Origin: Arcobacter sp.
Lineage (GTDB): Bacteria; Campylobacterota; Campylobacteria; Campylobacterales; Arcobacteraceae
Direction: 5' to 3'
Length of the DNA stretch: 64,000 bases
Assembly: GCA_002869535.1 (NCBI GenBank)
Contig: PKUK01000008.1
Span: 178,541-242,540, forward strand
Below are positions 47,579 through 57,022 of the stretch, one piece after another; position 1 is the first letter of the stretch; every line of letters starts with the position of its first letter. The position numbers and the translations under genes are program-made. The notes beneath the pieces were generated by a model. The model was not told where the DNA came from. It saw nothing but the letters and a program-made list of their open reading frames with translations, and made no database searches.

Positions 47579-48139
47579 CTATTTTTGTAATTTTTTAAGT
47601 GCTTCTTTTACCAAATCACTTGTATTTGTAGCACTACAACTATTTAATGCCTTAGTTATAATATCTTTTTTAAACCCTAAAGACTCTAAGGCCATAGAAG
47701 CCTCCATCATATTTGTACCTACAGAATCCTCTTCCCCATTTCCATCAATAACAAAGCCAGATAACTCTACTAAAATCCTACTTGCCCCTTTTGGACCAAT
47801 ACCAGGAACTCTTTTTAGCATAGAGATATCATTTGAACTTACTATTTGAGAAAAAGAACTAGGAGTAAAGGTAGAACAAATTGCTAAGGCAACTTTAGGA
47901 CCTACACCATTTATTTTTATAACCGTATCAAATAGTTTTTTTTCATTTATATCTAAAAAACCATATAAAGCTTGTGAATCTTCTCTTATTATATATGTAG
48001 TAAAGAGTGAAATATTATTTTCTGTGATTTTAGAACTACAGTTAACCGATACGAATACTTCATAAACTAATCCGTTTACATCTATATGTAGTAAGGTTGG
48101 TTCTTTTTTCTCAATTTTACCTTTTATGCCAACTATCAT
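47579..48139 (-). CDS. ruvA: Holliday junction branch-migration protein RuvA
   Basis: 186 residues: OB fold (1-62, [27 protein letters not shown]), two helix-hairpin-helix motifs ([28 protein letters not shown]), and a C-terminal RuvB-binding domain. It targets the RuvB motor to junctions in recombination repair. First gene of the ruvA-ddl-hydrolase-murF group. Confidence 0.96.
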   Translation of the reverse strand: MIVGIKGKIEKKEPTLLHIDVNGLVYEVFVSVNCSSKITENNISLFTTYIIREDSQALYGFLDINEKKLFDTVIKINGVGPKVALAICSTFTPSSFSQIVSSNDISMLKRVPGIGPKGASRILVELSGFVIDGNGEEDSVGTNMMEASMALESLGFKKDIITKALNSCSATNTSDLVKEALKKLQK

Positions 48140-48224
48140 TATTTTTTAAATTCTTTCTGTTTTTTTATCGTTTATAAATAGTTTTAATTATATAATATCC
48201 TAACTTAAAGATTAAGGTTAGTTT

Positions 48225-50414
48225 ATGTTTGATTTTATAACTAAAAAGATTAATAATAAAATTATGTTTGCACTAGTGATTTTAATGACAATTAGTAGTG
48301 TATCCGTAGTTTATTTTAGTACTACAAAAGTAAAAAGTGATTCAATTGCAATAACAAAAGAGAATTTGGAAATGCTTAATACTGCAATGTTCCAAAGTCT
48401 TAGAAATGCAATGTCAACAGGAGATGTCGCAACTATTCAAAAAGCAGAAGAAGATGCTCAAAACATAAAAGGTGTAAAAAACCTAATAGTTGCAAAAAGT
48501 AAGCCCTTAATTGAAATGTACTCACCAGAGTCAAAATTTACAGAAGACTCAGACATTTTAAAATCTTTTGAAACAAAAGCTCCTCAGATTCTTGAAATAA
48601 ATGAAAATGGAAGTCATCAAATTAGAATGATAAAACCAATGATTGCAGAGCAAGACTGTTTGATGTGTCATGCTAATCAGCAAGTTGGTGATGTTATTGG
48701 TGTTATGGATTTAACTTTCTCGTTAAAAGAATCAGATGAAAGATTAGTTGATTTAGTTGTTAGTATTTCAACTACATCACTTATATTAGGTCTTTTAACT
48801 ATGGCAATTATCTTCTTTATAGTAAGAGGTGCTACAAAACCAATTAATTCATTAAAAGCAGGTTTTACAAACTTGATTGAATCAAATGATACAAATATAA
48901 GATTAACTGTTCAATCAAAAGATGAAATTGCAGAAGTTGCTGAACTGTTTAATGCTTATATGGACAAAGTAAAAGCTGGTTTAGTACAAGATGAAAAAGT
49001 TATTGAAGAGGCAAATGATGTATTAGAAAAAACTGGAAATGGTTTCTTTGTATATGATGTAAAAGCGCAAGCTTCAAATCCTCATGTTGAGAACTTAAAA
49101 ACTAAACTTAATACAATGATTTCTCATACAAGAGATACTTTAGAAAGAATCAATCAATCATTAGAACACTATTCTGAATCAAAATTTGATTTTGTTATTG
49201 ATGATAAGGGTATATATGGTGATTTAGGTTCACTTACGGCTAGTATAAAACTAGTGGGTAATAATACTTCTGAAATCTTAGCAATGATTATGAATACGGG
49301 TGATTCATTAAAACAAAATACTCAAACACTATCATCTGCAGCAAATGAGTTATCTTTATCTTCAAATAAACAAGCTGCCTCTTTAGAAGAGACAGCAGCT
49401 GCTTTAGAACAAATAACAGGTAATATCAAAGGAACAACAGAAGCTACAGTTAAAATGACTCAGCTTGCACACAATGTTACTGCCTCTGCAAAAAGTGGTC
49501 AAAATCTTGCAAGTCAAACTGCTGATTCAATGGAAGATATCAATAAACAAGTTAGTTCAATCAATGAGGCCATTGAAGTAATTGATCAAATAGCTTTCCA
49601 AACAAATATTCTTTCTCTTAATGCTGCTGTTGAAGCTGCAACTGCTGGTGAAGCTGGAAAAGGATTTGCTGTTGTTGCACAAGAAGTAAGAAATCTAGCT
49701 TCAAGAAGTGCTGAAGCTGCAAAAGAGATTAAAGGTATAGTTGAAACAGCAACTGCAAAAGCTAGAAGTGGTAAAGAAGTATCAGCAAAAATGATTGAAG
49801 GATATAACGAACTAAATCAAAATATCTCAAATACAATAGAGATGATTGAAAGTGTTTCAACTGCTTCAAAAGAACAAGAGGGTGGAATCACTCAAATAAA
49901 TGATGCAATTACTACTTTAGACCAAGCAACACAACAAAATGCAAGTGTAGCGGAAGATATTTCTAAAATGTCAACAGTAATTGCTGAAATGTCAAACTCA
50001 CTTGTAACAGCTGCTTCAAATGCTAGTTTCCTTCAAGATTCAAGAGAACAAGTTGCTGATGTGGATTTAGTTTATAATACTGCTAAAGTAAAAGTACATA
50101 TCCTTGAACAAAAAGATGATATCTTTGCTAAATTAGTAACTAAAGAGAAATGGGCTACTTCTAACTCAAAATCATTAACTACTTTTATAAATGATTTTGA
50201 AGGTAAATACCCAGGTCAAGCTGATGACTTAATAGAGAACTTAAAAAGTTTAAGTCAAGTTTTAACTTCAAAACTGCAAGCCTTGATAGATGCAAATGCA
50301 AATAATGAATCAAATAGTACTTTAGCTCAAAAAGCTAAAGAAGCTGATGATGAAACAATGAAAATATTTAATGTATTAAATGAAGTAAAAAAGGTAGTTT
50401 GTAAAAATAAATAG
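48225..50414 (+). CDS. methyl-accepting chemotaxis protein with a c-type haem sensor
   Basis: A 729-residue chemoreceptor: TM1 (13-31), a periplasmic domain with a haem-binding CLMCH motif (Cys145, Cys148, His149; DUF3365/Tll0287-like layout), TM2 (about 182-202), HAMP, a helical linker ([12 protein letters not shown]... about 270-330), and the signalling domain (365-640; [30 protein letters not shown]). A haem sensor suggests chemotaxis to oxygen, redox state or a gas. A -10 (TATAAT, 48191-48196) and AAGG precede the ATG. The extra C-terminal helical domain (about 650-729) is not identified; it has a few His and Cys and could be a zinc-type or adaptor domain. Confidence 0.92.
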   Translation: MFDFITKKINNKIMFALVILMTISSVSVVYFSTTKVKSDSIAITKENLEMLNTAMFQSLRNAMSTGDVATIQKAEEDAQNIKGVKNLIVAKSKPLIEMYSPESKFTEDSDILKSFETKAPQILEINENGSHQIRMIKPMIAEQDCLMCHANQQVGDVIGVMDLTFSLKESDERLVDLVVSISTTSLILGLLTMAIIFFIVRGATKPINSLKAGFTNLIESNDTNIRLTVQSKDEIAEVAELFNAYMDKVKAGLVQDEKVIEEANDVLEKTGNGFFVYDVKAQASNPHVENLKTKLNTMISHTRDTLERINQSLEHYSESKFDFVIDDKGIYGDLGSLTASIKLVGNNTSEILAMIMNTGDSLKQNTQTLSSAANELSLSSNKQAASLEETAAALEQITGNIKGTTEATVKMTQLAHNVTASAKSGQNLASQTADSMEDINKQVSSINEAIEVIDQIAFQTNILSLNAAVEAATAGEAGKGFAVVAQEVRNLASRSAEAAKEIKGIVETATAKARSGKEVSAKMIEGYNELNQNISNTIEMIESVSTASKEQEGGITQINDAITTLDQATQQNASVAEDISKMSTVIAEMSNSLVTAASNASFLQDSREQVADVDLVYNTAKVKVHILEQKDDIFAKLVTKEKWATSNSKSLTTFINDFEGKYPGQADDLIENLKSLSQVLTSKLQALIDANANNESNSTLAQKAKEADDETMKIFNVLNEVKKVVCKNK

Positions 50415-50437
50415 AGAGTTTAAACTTTCTATTTATT
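50406..50437. terminator. bidirectional terminator between two convergent genes
   Basis: AATAAATAGA and TCTATTTATT (10 bp) pair around an AGTTTAAACT inner palindrome with one G-T. It overlaps the 3' ends of the chemoreceptor gene and the convergent small gene and can act on both strands. Confidence 0.75.
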
Positions 50438-50761
50438 ATTAGCAGCAAACATATTATCGATATCTTCTTGTGACATTTCGTCGTAGTTATCACCTGAAAT
50501 GTGCTTTGCAGTTGGGGCTATGTTAAATTGTGTTACATCTATATCTTGAGCTTCGCAAATACTATTAATAACCCTCTCAATTTTTTGTCTAAATATATCT
50601 TCTTCTTGAATCATATTCATGACTTCAAGGATTAAATCAGAAGACTCTTTGTCTTTAGTAAATGATAAAGCTGATTCTAGTTTCTCAAAAACTTTTACAG
50701 CCACCTTTTCAGAACTTTTTGTCACTTGATCTAGTTCTGCTACTATCTCTTCATAATTCAT
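50429..50761 (-). CDS. small protein with CheZ-like C-terminal motif
   Basis: The 110-residue helical protein (MNYEEIVAELDQVTKSSEKVAVKVFEKLE...) ends EMSQEDIDNMFAANN, which resembles the S-Q-x-x-I-D-x-L-F tail by which CheZ-type phosphatases bind CheY. The DEDIFRQKIERVINSI segment (here EEDIFRQKIERVIN) also fits a helical CheZ-like core. A chemotaxis phosphatase role is an inference, supported by its position next to a chemoreceptor. It would be unusually short for CheZ. Confidence 0.6.
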   Translation of the reverse strand: MNYEEIVAELDQVTKSSEKVAVKVFEKLESALSFTKDKESSDLILEVMNMIQEEDIFRQKIERVINSICEAQDIDVTQFNIAPTAKHISGDNYDEMSQEDIDNMFAANNK

Positions 50762-50835
50762 AGTAAGCCTTTTATTTTATTATTATTTAAAGTTTATCAA
50801 AGCTAAGCTTAAAGAGATAAGAATAAAATATGTTA

Positions 50836-51924
50836 TTAATGGATTATTTCAGAGATAACTTGTGTGGCATATGAACCTTTTGGTAAAGTAAATGAAACTT
50901 CAAACCAATTTTTATCTTCTTTATAATTTGATTCAATTTCATCTGGAAAAACCCAAGCAAATCTTCTAGCACCATCTTCAAAAGTTTTTTTATCAAACTC
51001 TTTTTCTATCTCAAAAGCTAAACCTTCACTAATCTTAACTCTTTTTCCTGGTAATAAACCAGTTGGCACTCTATCTTTTTTATAGAATTTATCACTCTCA
51101 ACTTCAAGTTCTTCTGCTATAAATATCTTTCCAAAAGGATAGTGACTCATAAGTTCCCCAGGAAGCATCTTAAAGGGATGAGCTTGAGCTTTCATTTGCT
51201 TAACAATATCTTGTGGAAGTCCAACTTTATCGCAAATCTCTTTTGGCTCAAAGGCATCTATTAGTTTTGATATCTCAACTCTTTTTGAAAGCCATGAATT
51301 AAAAAGATAACTTTGATAAGCATTTAAAAACATCTGTTTTAGATTTCTTCTTTTCTCTTTTAAAGTTCCTTCAACTATTTGTTGACCTTTTTCATGATTA
51401 TCCCCATATGCACCGAATCTTTGAACACCAAAATAATTTGGAATACCAAATGTTGCAATTTTTCCTAAGGTCTGTTCTATTTTTTTTGCATCCATTAAAC
51501 TAACTCTTTTTAATCTAATAAAAAACTTATTACCTTTTAGATGTCCAATCCTAATTTTATTGTTGTGATTTATAGTTTCTAAAAATTTTATATTTTCATG
51601 GGTGAAGCTATTTATCTTTTCTTCAAATTGTTTTGGAATAGATATATGCTGGATTGTCATTGCATTTTTATCTTTCAAACCAGCATATCCTATATCTCTA
51701 AGCTTACATCCAATACTATCAGCAATAATTTGTAATGCATCCCATGTAGATAAATCTTTTTTTCTAAGTTTTACAACTATATGCTCACCCTCACCTGTAA
51801 ATTCATATAAAGGAATTTCAGTTACTACGAAATCATCTTTATTTTGTTTAAAAAGTACATCTATTTTTGAGTGATTTAAATAGTATTGCAAATTATGTTT
51901 ATTTAACTGTGTATTATCTTCCAA
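50836..51924 (-). CDS. truD: tRNA pseudouridine synthase TruD
   Basis: Makes pseudouridine 13 in tRNA-Glu. 362 residues with the catalytic Asp in GYAGLKDKNAMTIQ, the signature GIPNYFGVQRFG, and the TruD insertion domain ahead of LPGKRVKISEGLAFEIEKEF. It lies nine bases after thiL on the same strand, likely one operon. Confidence 0.95.
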   Translation of the reverse strand: MEDNTQLNKHNLQYYLNHSKIDVLFKQNKDDFVVTEIPLYEFTGEGEHIVVKLRKKDLSTWDALQIIADSIGCKLRDIGYAGLKDKNAMTIQHISIPKQFEEKINSFTHENIKFLETINHNNKIRIGHLKGNKFFIRLKRVSLMDAKKIEQTLGKIATFGIPNYFGVQRFGAYGDNHEKGQQIVEGTLKEKRRNLKQMFLNAYQSYLFNSWLSKRVEISKLIDAFEPKEICDKVGLPQDIVKQMKAQAHPFKMLPGELMSHYPFGKIFIAEELEVESDKFYKKDRVPTGLLPGKRVKISEGLAFEIEKEFDKKTFEDGARRFAWVFPDEIESNYKEDKNWFEVSFTLPKGSYATQVISEIIH

Positions 51925-51933
51925 TATTTTCCC

Positions 51934-52764
51934 TTATTTAAAATGATGATTTTGACAATCACATTTATATGTTCCATCAACTGCTTTTGCAAAGATGTTT
52001 AGTTTTACTTCGTGTTTTGTTGCAATCTTAGAGATTATCTCTTTGTTTTTTTGTGAAAAAGAGAATAAAACTTCATACTCTTCTCCTGAACATCCTACTT
52101 CTTTACTAATTTTATCAAAAAAATTAAAACCTAAACTATTTATTTTAGACAATCTTTCAAGCTCAAAAAAGAGTCCATCTGATATATCAAGAGCGCAATT
52201 AATATAAGGTGCAATTTCATAAAAGAATTTTGGCTTTAATTTTGGCTTTATGAACTTTGATTTTTTAGATACTTTCTTTCCATTTAATAAAGAGTCTAAG
52301 TCTTTCTTACAAGTTCCTAACTCACCACTATAACAAAGTAAATCATCTTTTTTTAGACCTTTTCTATAAATTGGTTTTTTTGTCTTTGAAATAATTGTTA
52401 TGGAAATATCAAGTTTATTATTTGATATTGTATCTCCTCCAATTATTTTGACTCCAAATTTTTTAGCAACACTTTTAAACCCTTTTGCTAACTCTTTTAA
52501 ATCTTCATTTGAAAAACTTTTTGGAATTGCAACACTTAAAAGTGCATATTTTGGAATAGCATTCATAACAATTGCATCAGATATATTTGCAATCATAGCT
52601 TTTCTTGCTATTTGTTTTAGACTCATCCATTCACGTTTAAAATGAATATTTTCAAAAAAAGCATCCATACTATAGACATGAGAACCAATAACTGCTCCAT
52701 CATCACCAATAACATTTTTATGATTGTTTTTAAATTGTTTTATAAAATAATCTTCTTTGTTCAT
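51934..52764 (-). CDS. thiL: thiamine-monophosphate kinase
   Basis: Phosphorylates thiamine monophosphate to the active cofactor. 276 residues with GDDGAVIG (metal binding), SMDAFFENIHF, GGDTISNNKLDISITI and LDISDGLFFELERL. Slightly shorter than usual (about 300), with a degenerate C-terminus. Operon with truD. Confidence 0.92.
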   Translation of the reverse strand: MNKEDYFIKQFKNNHKNVIGDDGAVIGSHVYSMDAFFENIHFKREWMSLKQIARKAMIANISDAIVMNAIPKYALLSVAIPKSFSNEDLKELAKGFKSVAKKFGVKIIGGDTISNNKLDISITIISKTKKPIYRKGLKKDDLLCYSGELGTCKKDLDSLLNGKKVSKKSKFIKPKLKPKFFYEIAPYINCALDISDGLFFELERLSKINSLGFNFFDKISKEVGCSGEEYEVLFSFSQKNKEIISKIATKHEVKLNIFAKAVDGTYKCDCQNHHFK

Positions 52765-52823
52765 AGCGCGGATTTTATCATAAATAGACTTGATTTTCTG
52801 ATATTTATCTTAAATTAAAGCTT

Positions 52824-52840
52824 AGGATAAAATTTATCCT
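52824..52840. promoter_or_regulatory. palindromic operator candidate upstream of superoxide reductase
   Basis: AGGATAAA-A-TTTATCCT is a perfect 8-bp-arm palindrome, just upstream of where the -35 would be for the -10 TATAAT at 52863-52868. It could be the site of a metal or peroxide regulator (Fur/PerR-like), but does not match the usual motifs exactly. Confidence 0.45.
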
Positions 52841-52862
52841 TTAAAATTTAATAAACATACTG

Positions 52863-52868
52863 TATAAT
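52863..52868 (+). promoter_or_regulatory. -10 element of the superoxide reductase gene
   Basis: TATAAT preceded by TG (extended -10), 31 bases before the ATG. TAGGAG at the usual distance is the ribosome-binding site. Confidence 0.6.
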
Positions 52869-52898
52869 GCAATACACAAATTTATAGGAGATTGAAAT

Positions 52899-53255
52899 AT
52901 GCCAAAGATTAACAAATATGTTGATATAGATACTGTTGAAAGAGAAGCTAAGAAAGACTTAATTGATAGACACTCACCATTTATCCACTGTAGCGATAAT
53001 GCAAAAGCAGGTGAGCCGTTTGAAGTAACTGTTAAAATGGGTAATGAATATACTCATCCAGATGATTTTGATCACTTTATTGAATCAGTTACACTATTTA
53101 ACGGTGATACTCAATTAGCAAAAGCTAGTTATGTTCCAGGAACATTAGGAAATGTAAAAGCACACAATACTACAACTTTTACTATTATTCCAACTAGTAA
53201 AAAATTAAACTTAGTTGCTCATGGATACTGTACAAAACATGGTATTTGGGAATAA
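52899..53255 (+). CDS. superoxide reductase (class II type, neelaredoxin-like), C-terminus cut by TAA
   Basis: Non-haem iron enzyme that reduces superoxide to peroxide. The ligand motifs are present: RHSPFI (His), HPDDFDHFIES (His pair) and GYCTKHGIWE (Cys-x-x-His). The frame ends TAA at 53253-53255; the same frame then reads TPVEVAVAE to TAG 53283-53285, the usual end of the family (W-E-S-T-P). The TAA is one base from TCA (Ser). Only the last ~10 residues are lost, so the iron site remains and the protein may still work. A terminator follows. Confidence 0.9.
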   Translation: MPKINKYVDIDTVEREAKKDLIDRHSPFIHCSDNAKAGEPFEVTVKMGNEYTHPDDFDHFIESVTLFNGDTQLAKASYVPGTLGNVKAHNTTTFTIIPTSKKLNLVAHGYCTKHGIWE

Positions 53256-53285
53256 ACTCCTGTAGAAGTAGCTGTAGCAGAATAG
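53256..53285 (+). pseudogene. in-frame continuation of superoxide reductase
   Basis: After TAA 53253-53255 the same frame gives nine codons (TPVEVAVAE) then TAG. This is the normal C-terminal end of the family, showing the stop is an interruption rather than a natural end. Confidence 0.65.
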
Positions 53286-53296
53286 TTAACTTCTTA

Positions 53297-53319
53297 TTGA
53301 GAGAGAACTTCTCTCTCAA
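53297..53319. terminator. hairpin after superoxide reductase
   Basis: TTGAGAGAG / CTCTCTCAA (9 bp, five-base loop) followed by a pyrimidine-rich tract. It lies between convergent genes, so it may terminate both. Confidence 0.55.
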
Positions 53320-53327
53320 CTTCTCTA

Positions 53328-53918
53328 TTACTTTTTATATATACTATTTATATATTTTTTTATATCATGTTGTGTTTCACTAATAGATTTTGTAAAAAAA
53401 GATAAAAGAAAAAAACCTAACATTGTATTTATTATTGAATCAACTAATTCATCTACATTTATATCATTATTAATTAATCTTTTATTCTCACTTGACTCTT
53501 TTATTAAAACTTTTAAATACTCAAAGTTTTCTTTATACCAATTTCTCTGAAATTCTATAATTGAGTTGTTTTCAGAAGAATAAGTTATTCCTATAAATTT
53601 TTTAAATATTTTACGATGACAATTGAATTTATCTTCATAAATCAAGGTTAAAAAGAGTTTGATTTTTTCTCTATAATCTTTTTCTTTTTCTATTTTTTCA
53701 TAAATATTCTCTCTATAATTTTCATATAAAAGAGTATTTAATTCTAAGACTATATCTTCTTTATTTTCAAAATACTCGTAAATAGTACCTTTTCCAATAT
53801 TTGCTTCTTTTGCAAGTTGTGCAATTGTTAGTTTATTTATTCTTTCTTCTAAAAGTATTTTTTTACAAGAAAGTGCTATGCACTTTCTCTTTTTATTTTT
53901 ATTAATTAAAGAAGACAT
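53328..53918 (-). CDS. TetR-family regulator of the efflux operon
   Basis: Residues ~8-55 are a TetR helix-turn-helix (TIAQLAKEANIGKGTIYEYFENKEDIV) and the rest a helical ligand-binding domain of 196 residues. It is two bases after the RND pump gene and most likely represses or tunes the pump operon. It is co-transcribed with the pump, unusual compared with a divergent regulator, since a divergent MarR gene exists at the other end. Confidence 0.9.
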   Translation of the reverse strand: MSSLINKNKKRKCIALSCKKILLEERINKLTIAQLAKEANIGKGTIYEYFENKEDIVLELNTLLYENYRENIYEKIEKEKDYREKIKLFLTLIYEDKFNCHRKIFKKFIGITYSSENNSIIEFQRNWYKENFEYLKVLIKESSENKRLINNDINVDELVDSIINTMLGFFLLSFFTKSISETQHDIKKYINSIYKK

Positions 53919-53920
53919 CC

Positions 53921-56900
53921 TTATTTTTTTGCTTTACTTAACTTAGAAACTAAAATATAAAAAAGTGGTATAAATATAATTGCTAAAAATGTTGCCGATA
54001 ACATCCCCCCAATTACACCTGTTCCTATAGAGTGCCTACTTGCTGCTCCTGCTCCACTACTAATAGCTAAAGGAATAACTCCTAAAGTAAATGCCAATGA
54101 TGTCATTATGATTGGTCTTAGTCTTATTTTTGCAGCTTCAAGAGCTGAATCGACTAAATTCATTCCCTCTTTTTGTTTTTGTAATGCAAATTCTACAATC
54201 AAGATTGCATTCTTTGCAGCAAGTCCAGCCAGTACTAGAAGTCCCACTTGAAAATAAATATCATTTTCTAAACCTCTTAGAAGAGTAGCTAAAATTGCTC
54301 CAAAAATGGCAAATGGCACTGCTAAAACAACTGAAATAGGCATTAACCATTTTCCATATTGTGCTGCTAAAATTAAAAATAGTAAAACAATTCCAAAAAT
54401 AAATGCTTGTGCACTACTACTTGAAATCTGTTTCTCTTGAAAAGCTGTACCAATCCAACTAATAGTATATCCTTGTGGTAATACTTCTTTTGATACTTCT
54501 TCAATTATTCTAAGTGCATCTCCTGAGCTATATCCAAGTGCGGGTTGTCCTGAAACTTTTGCTGCTTGAAAGAGGTTAAACCTTTCTATCAAATCTGCTC
54601 CAACAGTGGGAATAACACTTACTAAAGAACTAATTGGAATAAGTTCATTATTGGCTCCTCTAACAAAAATAAACTTTAAATAATCAATACCTTTTCTAAA
54701 TTCACCTTTTGCTTGAAGATTGACTTTATATGTACGCCCATATAAATTAAAATCATTTACATAATAACTTCCTAAAGTTGAACTAAGAGTTGAAAATATT
54801 TCTGATATTTTCACACCTTTTGCTTTTGCTTTTTGTGTGTTTACATCTATTTTATATTGAGGAATATTCACATTAAGTGAGCTTCTTACACCTTGTAACT
54901 CAGGTCTTGCATTTGCTTTTTGAATAATTTGTGAAACATATTTATTTAAATCCTGCACTGTTCCACCACTTCTATCTTGTACATACATTTCAAATCCACC
55001 AGATAAACTCATACCCATAATTGGAGGAGGAAGTACACCAAATGTAAATCCATCTGTTGTTGTCCCCATAAGTTGACCATTAAATTTTTTATTAATTACT
55101 GAGGCATGTTGTTCAGGTCTTTTTCTCTCATCCCAATCTTTTAATTTAACAATAGTTGCAGCTGCGTGAGTTCTTTGTCCAAAAGTAACTAAATCAAGTC
55201 CTGTTAAGGTAATCACATCTTTTACGTTATTATCTTTTAAAACTGTATTATTAATTTCTGTTGTTAACTTCTCAGTTCTATGTAATGAAGATCCTGGAGG
55301 GTTGTAACTAAATAAGAAAATTGTACCTTGATCCTCTTGTGGTACTAAACCCTTTTTCATACTATCGAACATATCATATGAAATATAAATCAATCCACCA
55401 AATAGTAAAATACTTATAAGTGAGTAACGAATAGTTTTTTTCACTAAAAAAGAATAACCACTTGTTGCTTTATCAAATAAATTATTAAACCATTTGAAAA
55501 ATCCTTGAGGTTTAGTGTGTTCAGCTTTTAACATAGTTGCACATAAAGATGGTGTAAGAGTTAAAGCAACAAATCCTTATATCACTATTGATACAACAAT
55601 CGTAATAGCAAACTGTCGATACATTTCTCCACTTAATCCACCCATAAATGCAACTGGAATAAATACGGCCGAAAGTACTAATATAATTGCAATCAATGCA
55701 CTTGAAACCTCTTTCATTGCAGTGTAAGAAGCCTCTGTTGGGCTCATTCCTTCACTCATATGCCTCTCAACATTTTCAATCACAATAATAGCATCATCAA
55801 CAACAATTCCAATGGCAAGAACTAAACCAAAAAGGGTAAGTAAATTAATGCTAAATCCAAGAACATACATCCCAGCAAAAGCACCTATAATTGAAACAGG
55901 TACTGCTAATATTGGAATAAGTGTTGCTCTCCAGTTTTGTAAAAATAGAAAAATAATTGCAATAACTAAGATAATTGCTTCAATAAATGTTTTAGCAACC
56001 TCTTTAATTGAAATTTCAACAAAGGCAGTACTATCATAAGGAATACTGTAAGCGACACCTTCTGGAAACTTTTTACTTGCCTCTTCTAAAACCTTTTCAA
56101 CAGCACGTGCTGTATCTAATGCATTAGCACCACTTTGTAAAAATATTCCAACGGGAATAGCTGGTTTGTTATTTAATTGTGTAGTCATATTATAGCTTTG
56201 AGAACCTAACTCAACAGTAGCTACATCTTTTAAATGTAAAGCACTTCCATCCATATTGGAACGTATAATTATCTCTCCAAACTCTTTTGGATTAGTTAAT
56301 CGTTTAGGTGTTTGCAAAGTATATGTAAACATCTGTTTATTTTTAATTGGCTCAGCTGCAAATTTTCCTGCTGCATATTGAGCATTTTGTTCTTTAATTG
56401 CATCAATAACATCTGATGTAGTTAGATTTTGATTTGAGAGTTTTAAAGGATCAATCCAAATACGAATTGCATAATCTTTTGCCCCAAATATTGTTGCATC
56501 ACCTACTCCTCTTATACGCTTAATATCATCAACAATATTAATCAAAGTATAATTAGATAGATATGTAATATCTCGACTATTTGTTGGAGAATAAAGCATA
56601 AAAACTTGTAGCATACTAGGTGAACGCTCGCGTACATTTATACCTTGTCTTTGTACTTGCTCAGGTAGTTTTGAAAGAGCCGCTTGCACTCTATTATTAA
56701 CATCAATCTTTGCATCACTAGGGTCTGTACCAACTTGGAAAAATACATTAATACTTACACTTCCATTATCAGCAGCTACAGAGTTCATGTAAAGCATATT
56801 ATTAGCACCATTAATTTGTTCTTCAATAGGTGCTGCAACTGTTTTTGAAATAGTTTCGGCACTAGCTCCTGGATAATTTGTAGAAACAATAATCTGAGGA

Positions 56901-57022
56901 GGAACGACCCTTGGATATTGTTCAATAGGTAAATTAATCATTGAGATTATTCCAGCTAATACAATAATTATAGATACGACTGCTGAAAATACAGGATTTT
57001 TAATAAAAAATGATGAAAACAT
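53921..57022 (-). pseudogene. RND efflux pump (AcrB/HAE1 type) with an in-frame TAA
   Basis: The two frames (55577-57022 and 53921-55534) are one RND pump of ~1033 residues, split by TAA at 55577-55579. The first half has FSSFFIKNPVFSAV and FGLVLAIGIVVDDAIIVIENVERHM with the proton-relay Asp pair, and stops in transmembrane segment 6 (SIVI); the same frame continues GFVALTLTPSLCATML, the next conserved motif (V-x-S-G-F-V-A-L-T-L-T-P). The position is normally Ser, one base from TAA. The second half has GGMLSATFLAIIFIPLFY. It pumps drugs or detergents with the MFP and TolC-like proteins encoded upstream. Confidence 0.9.
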
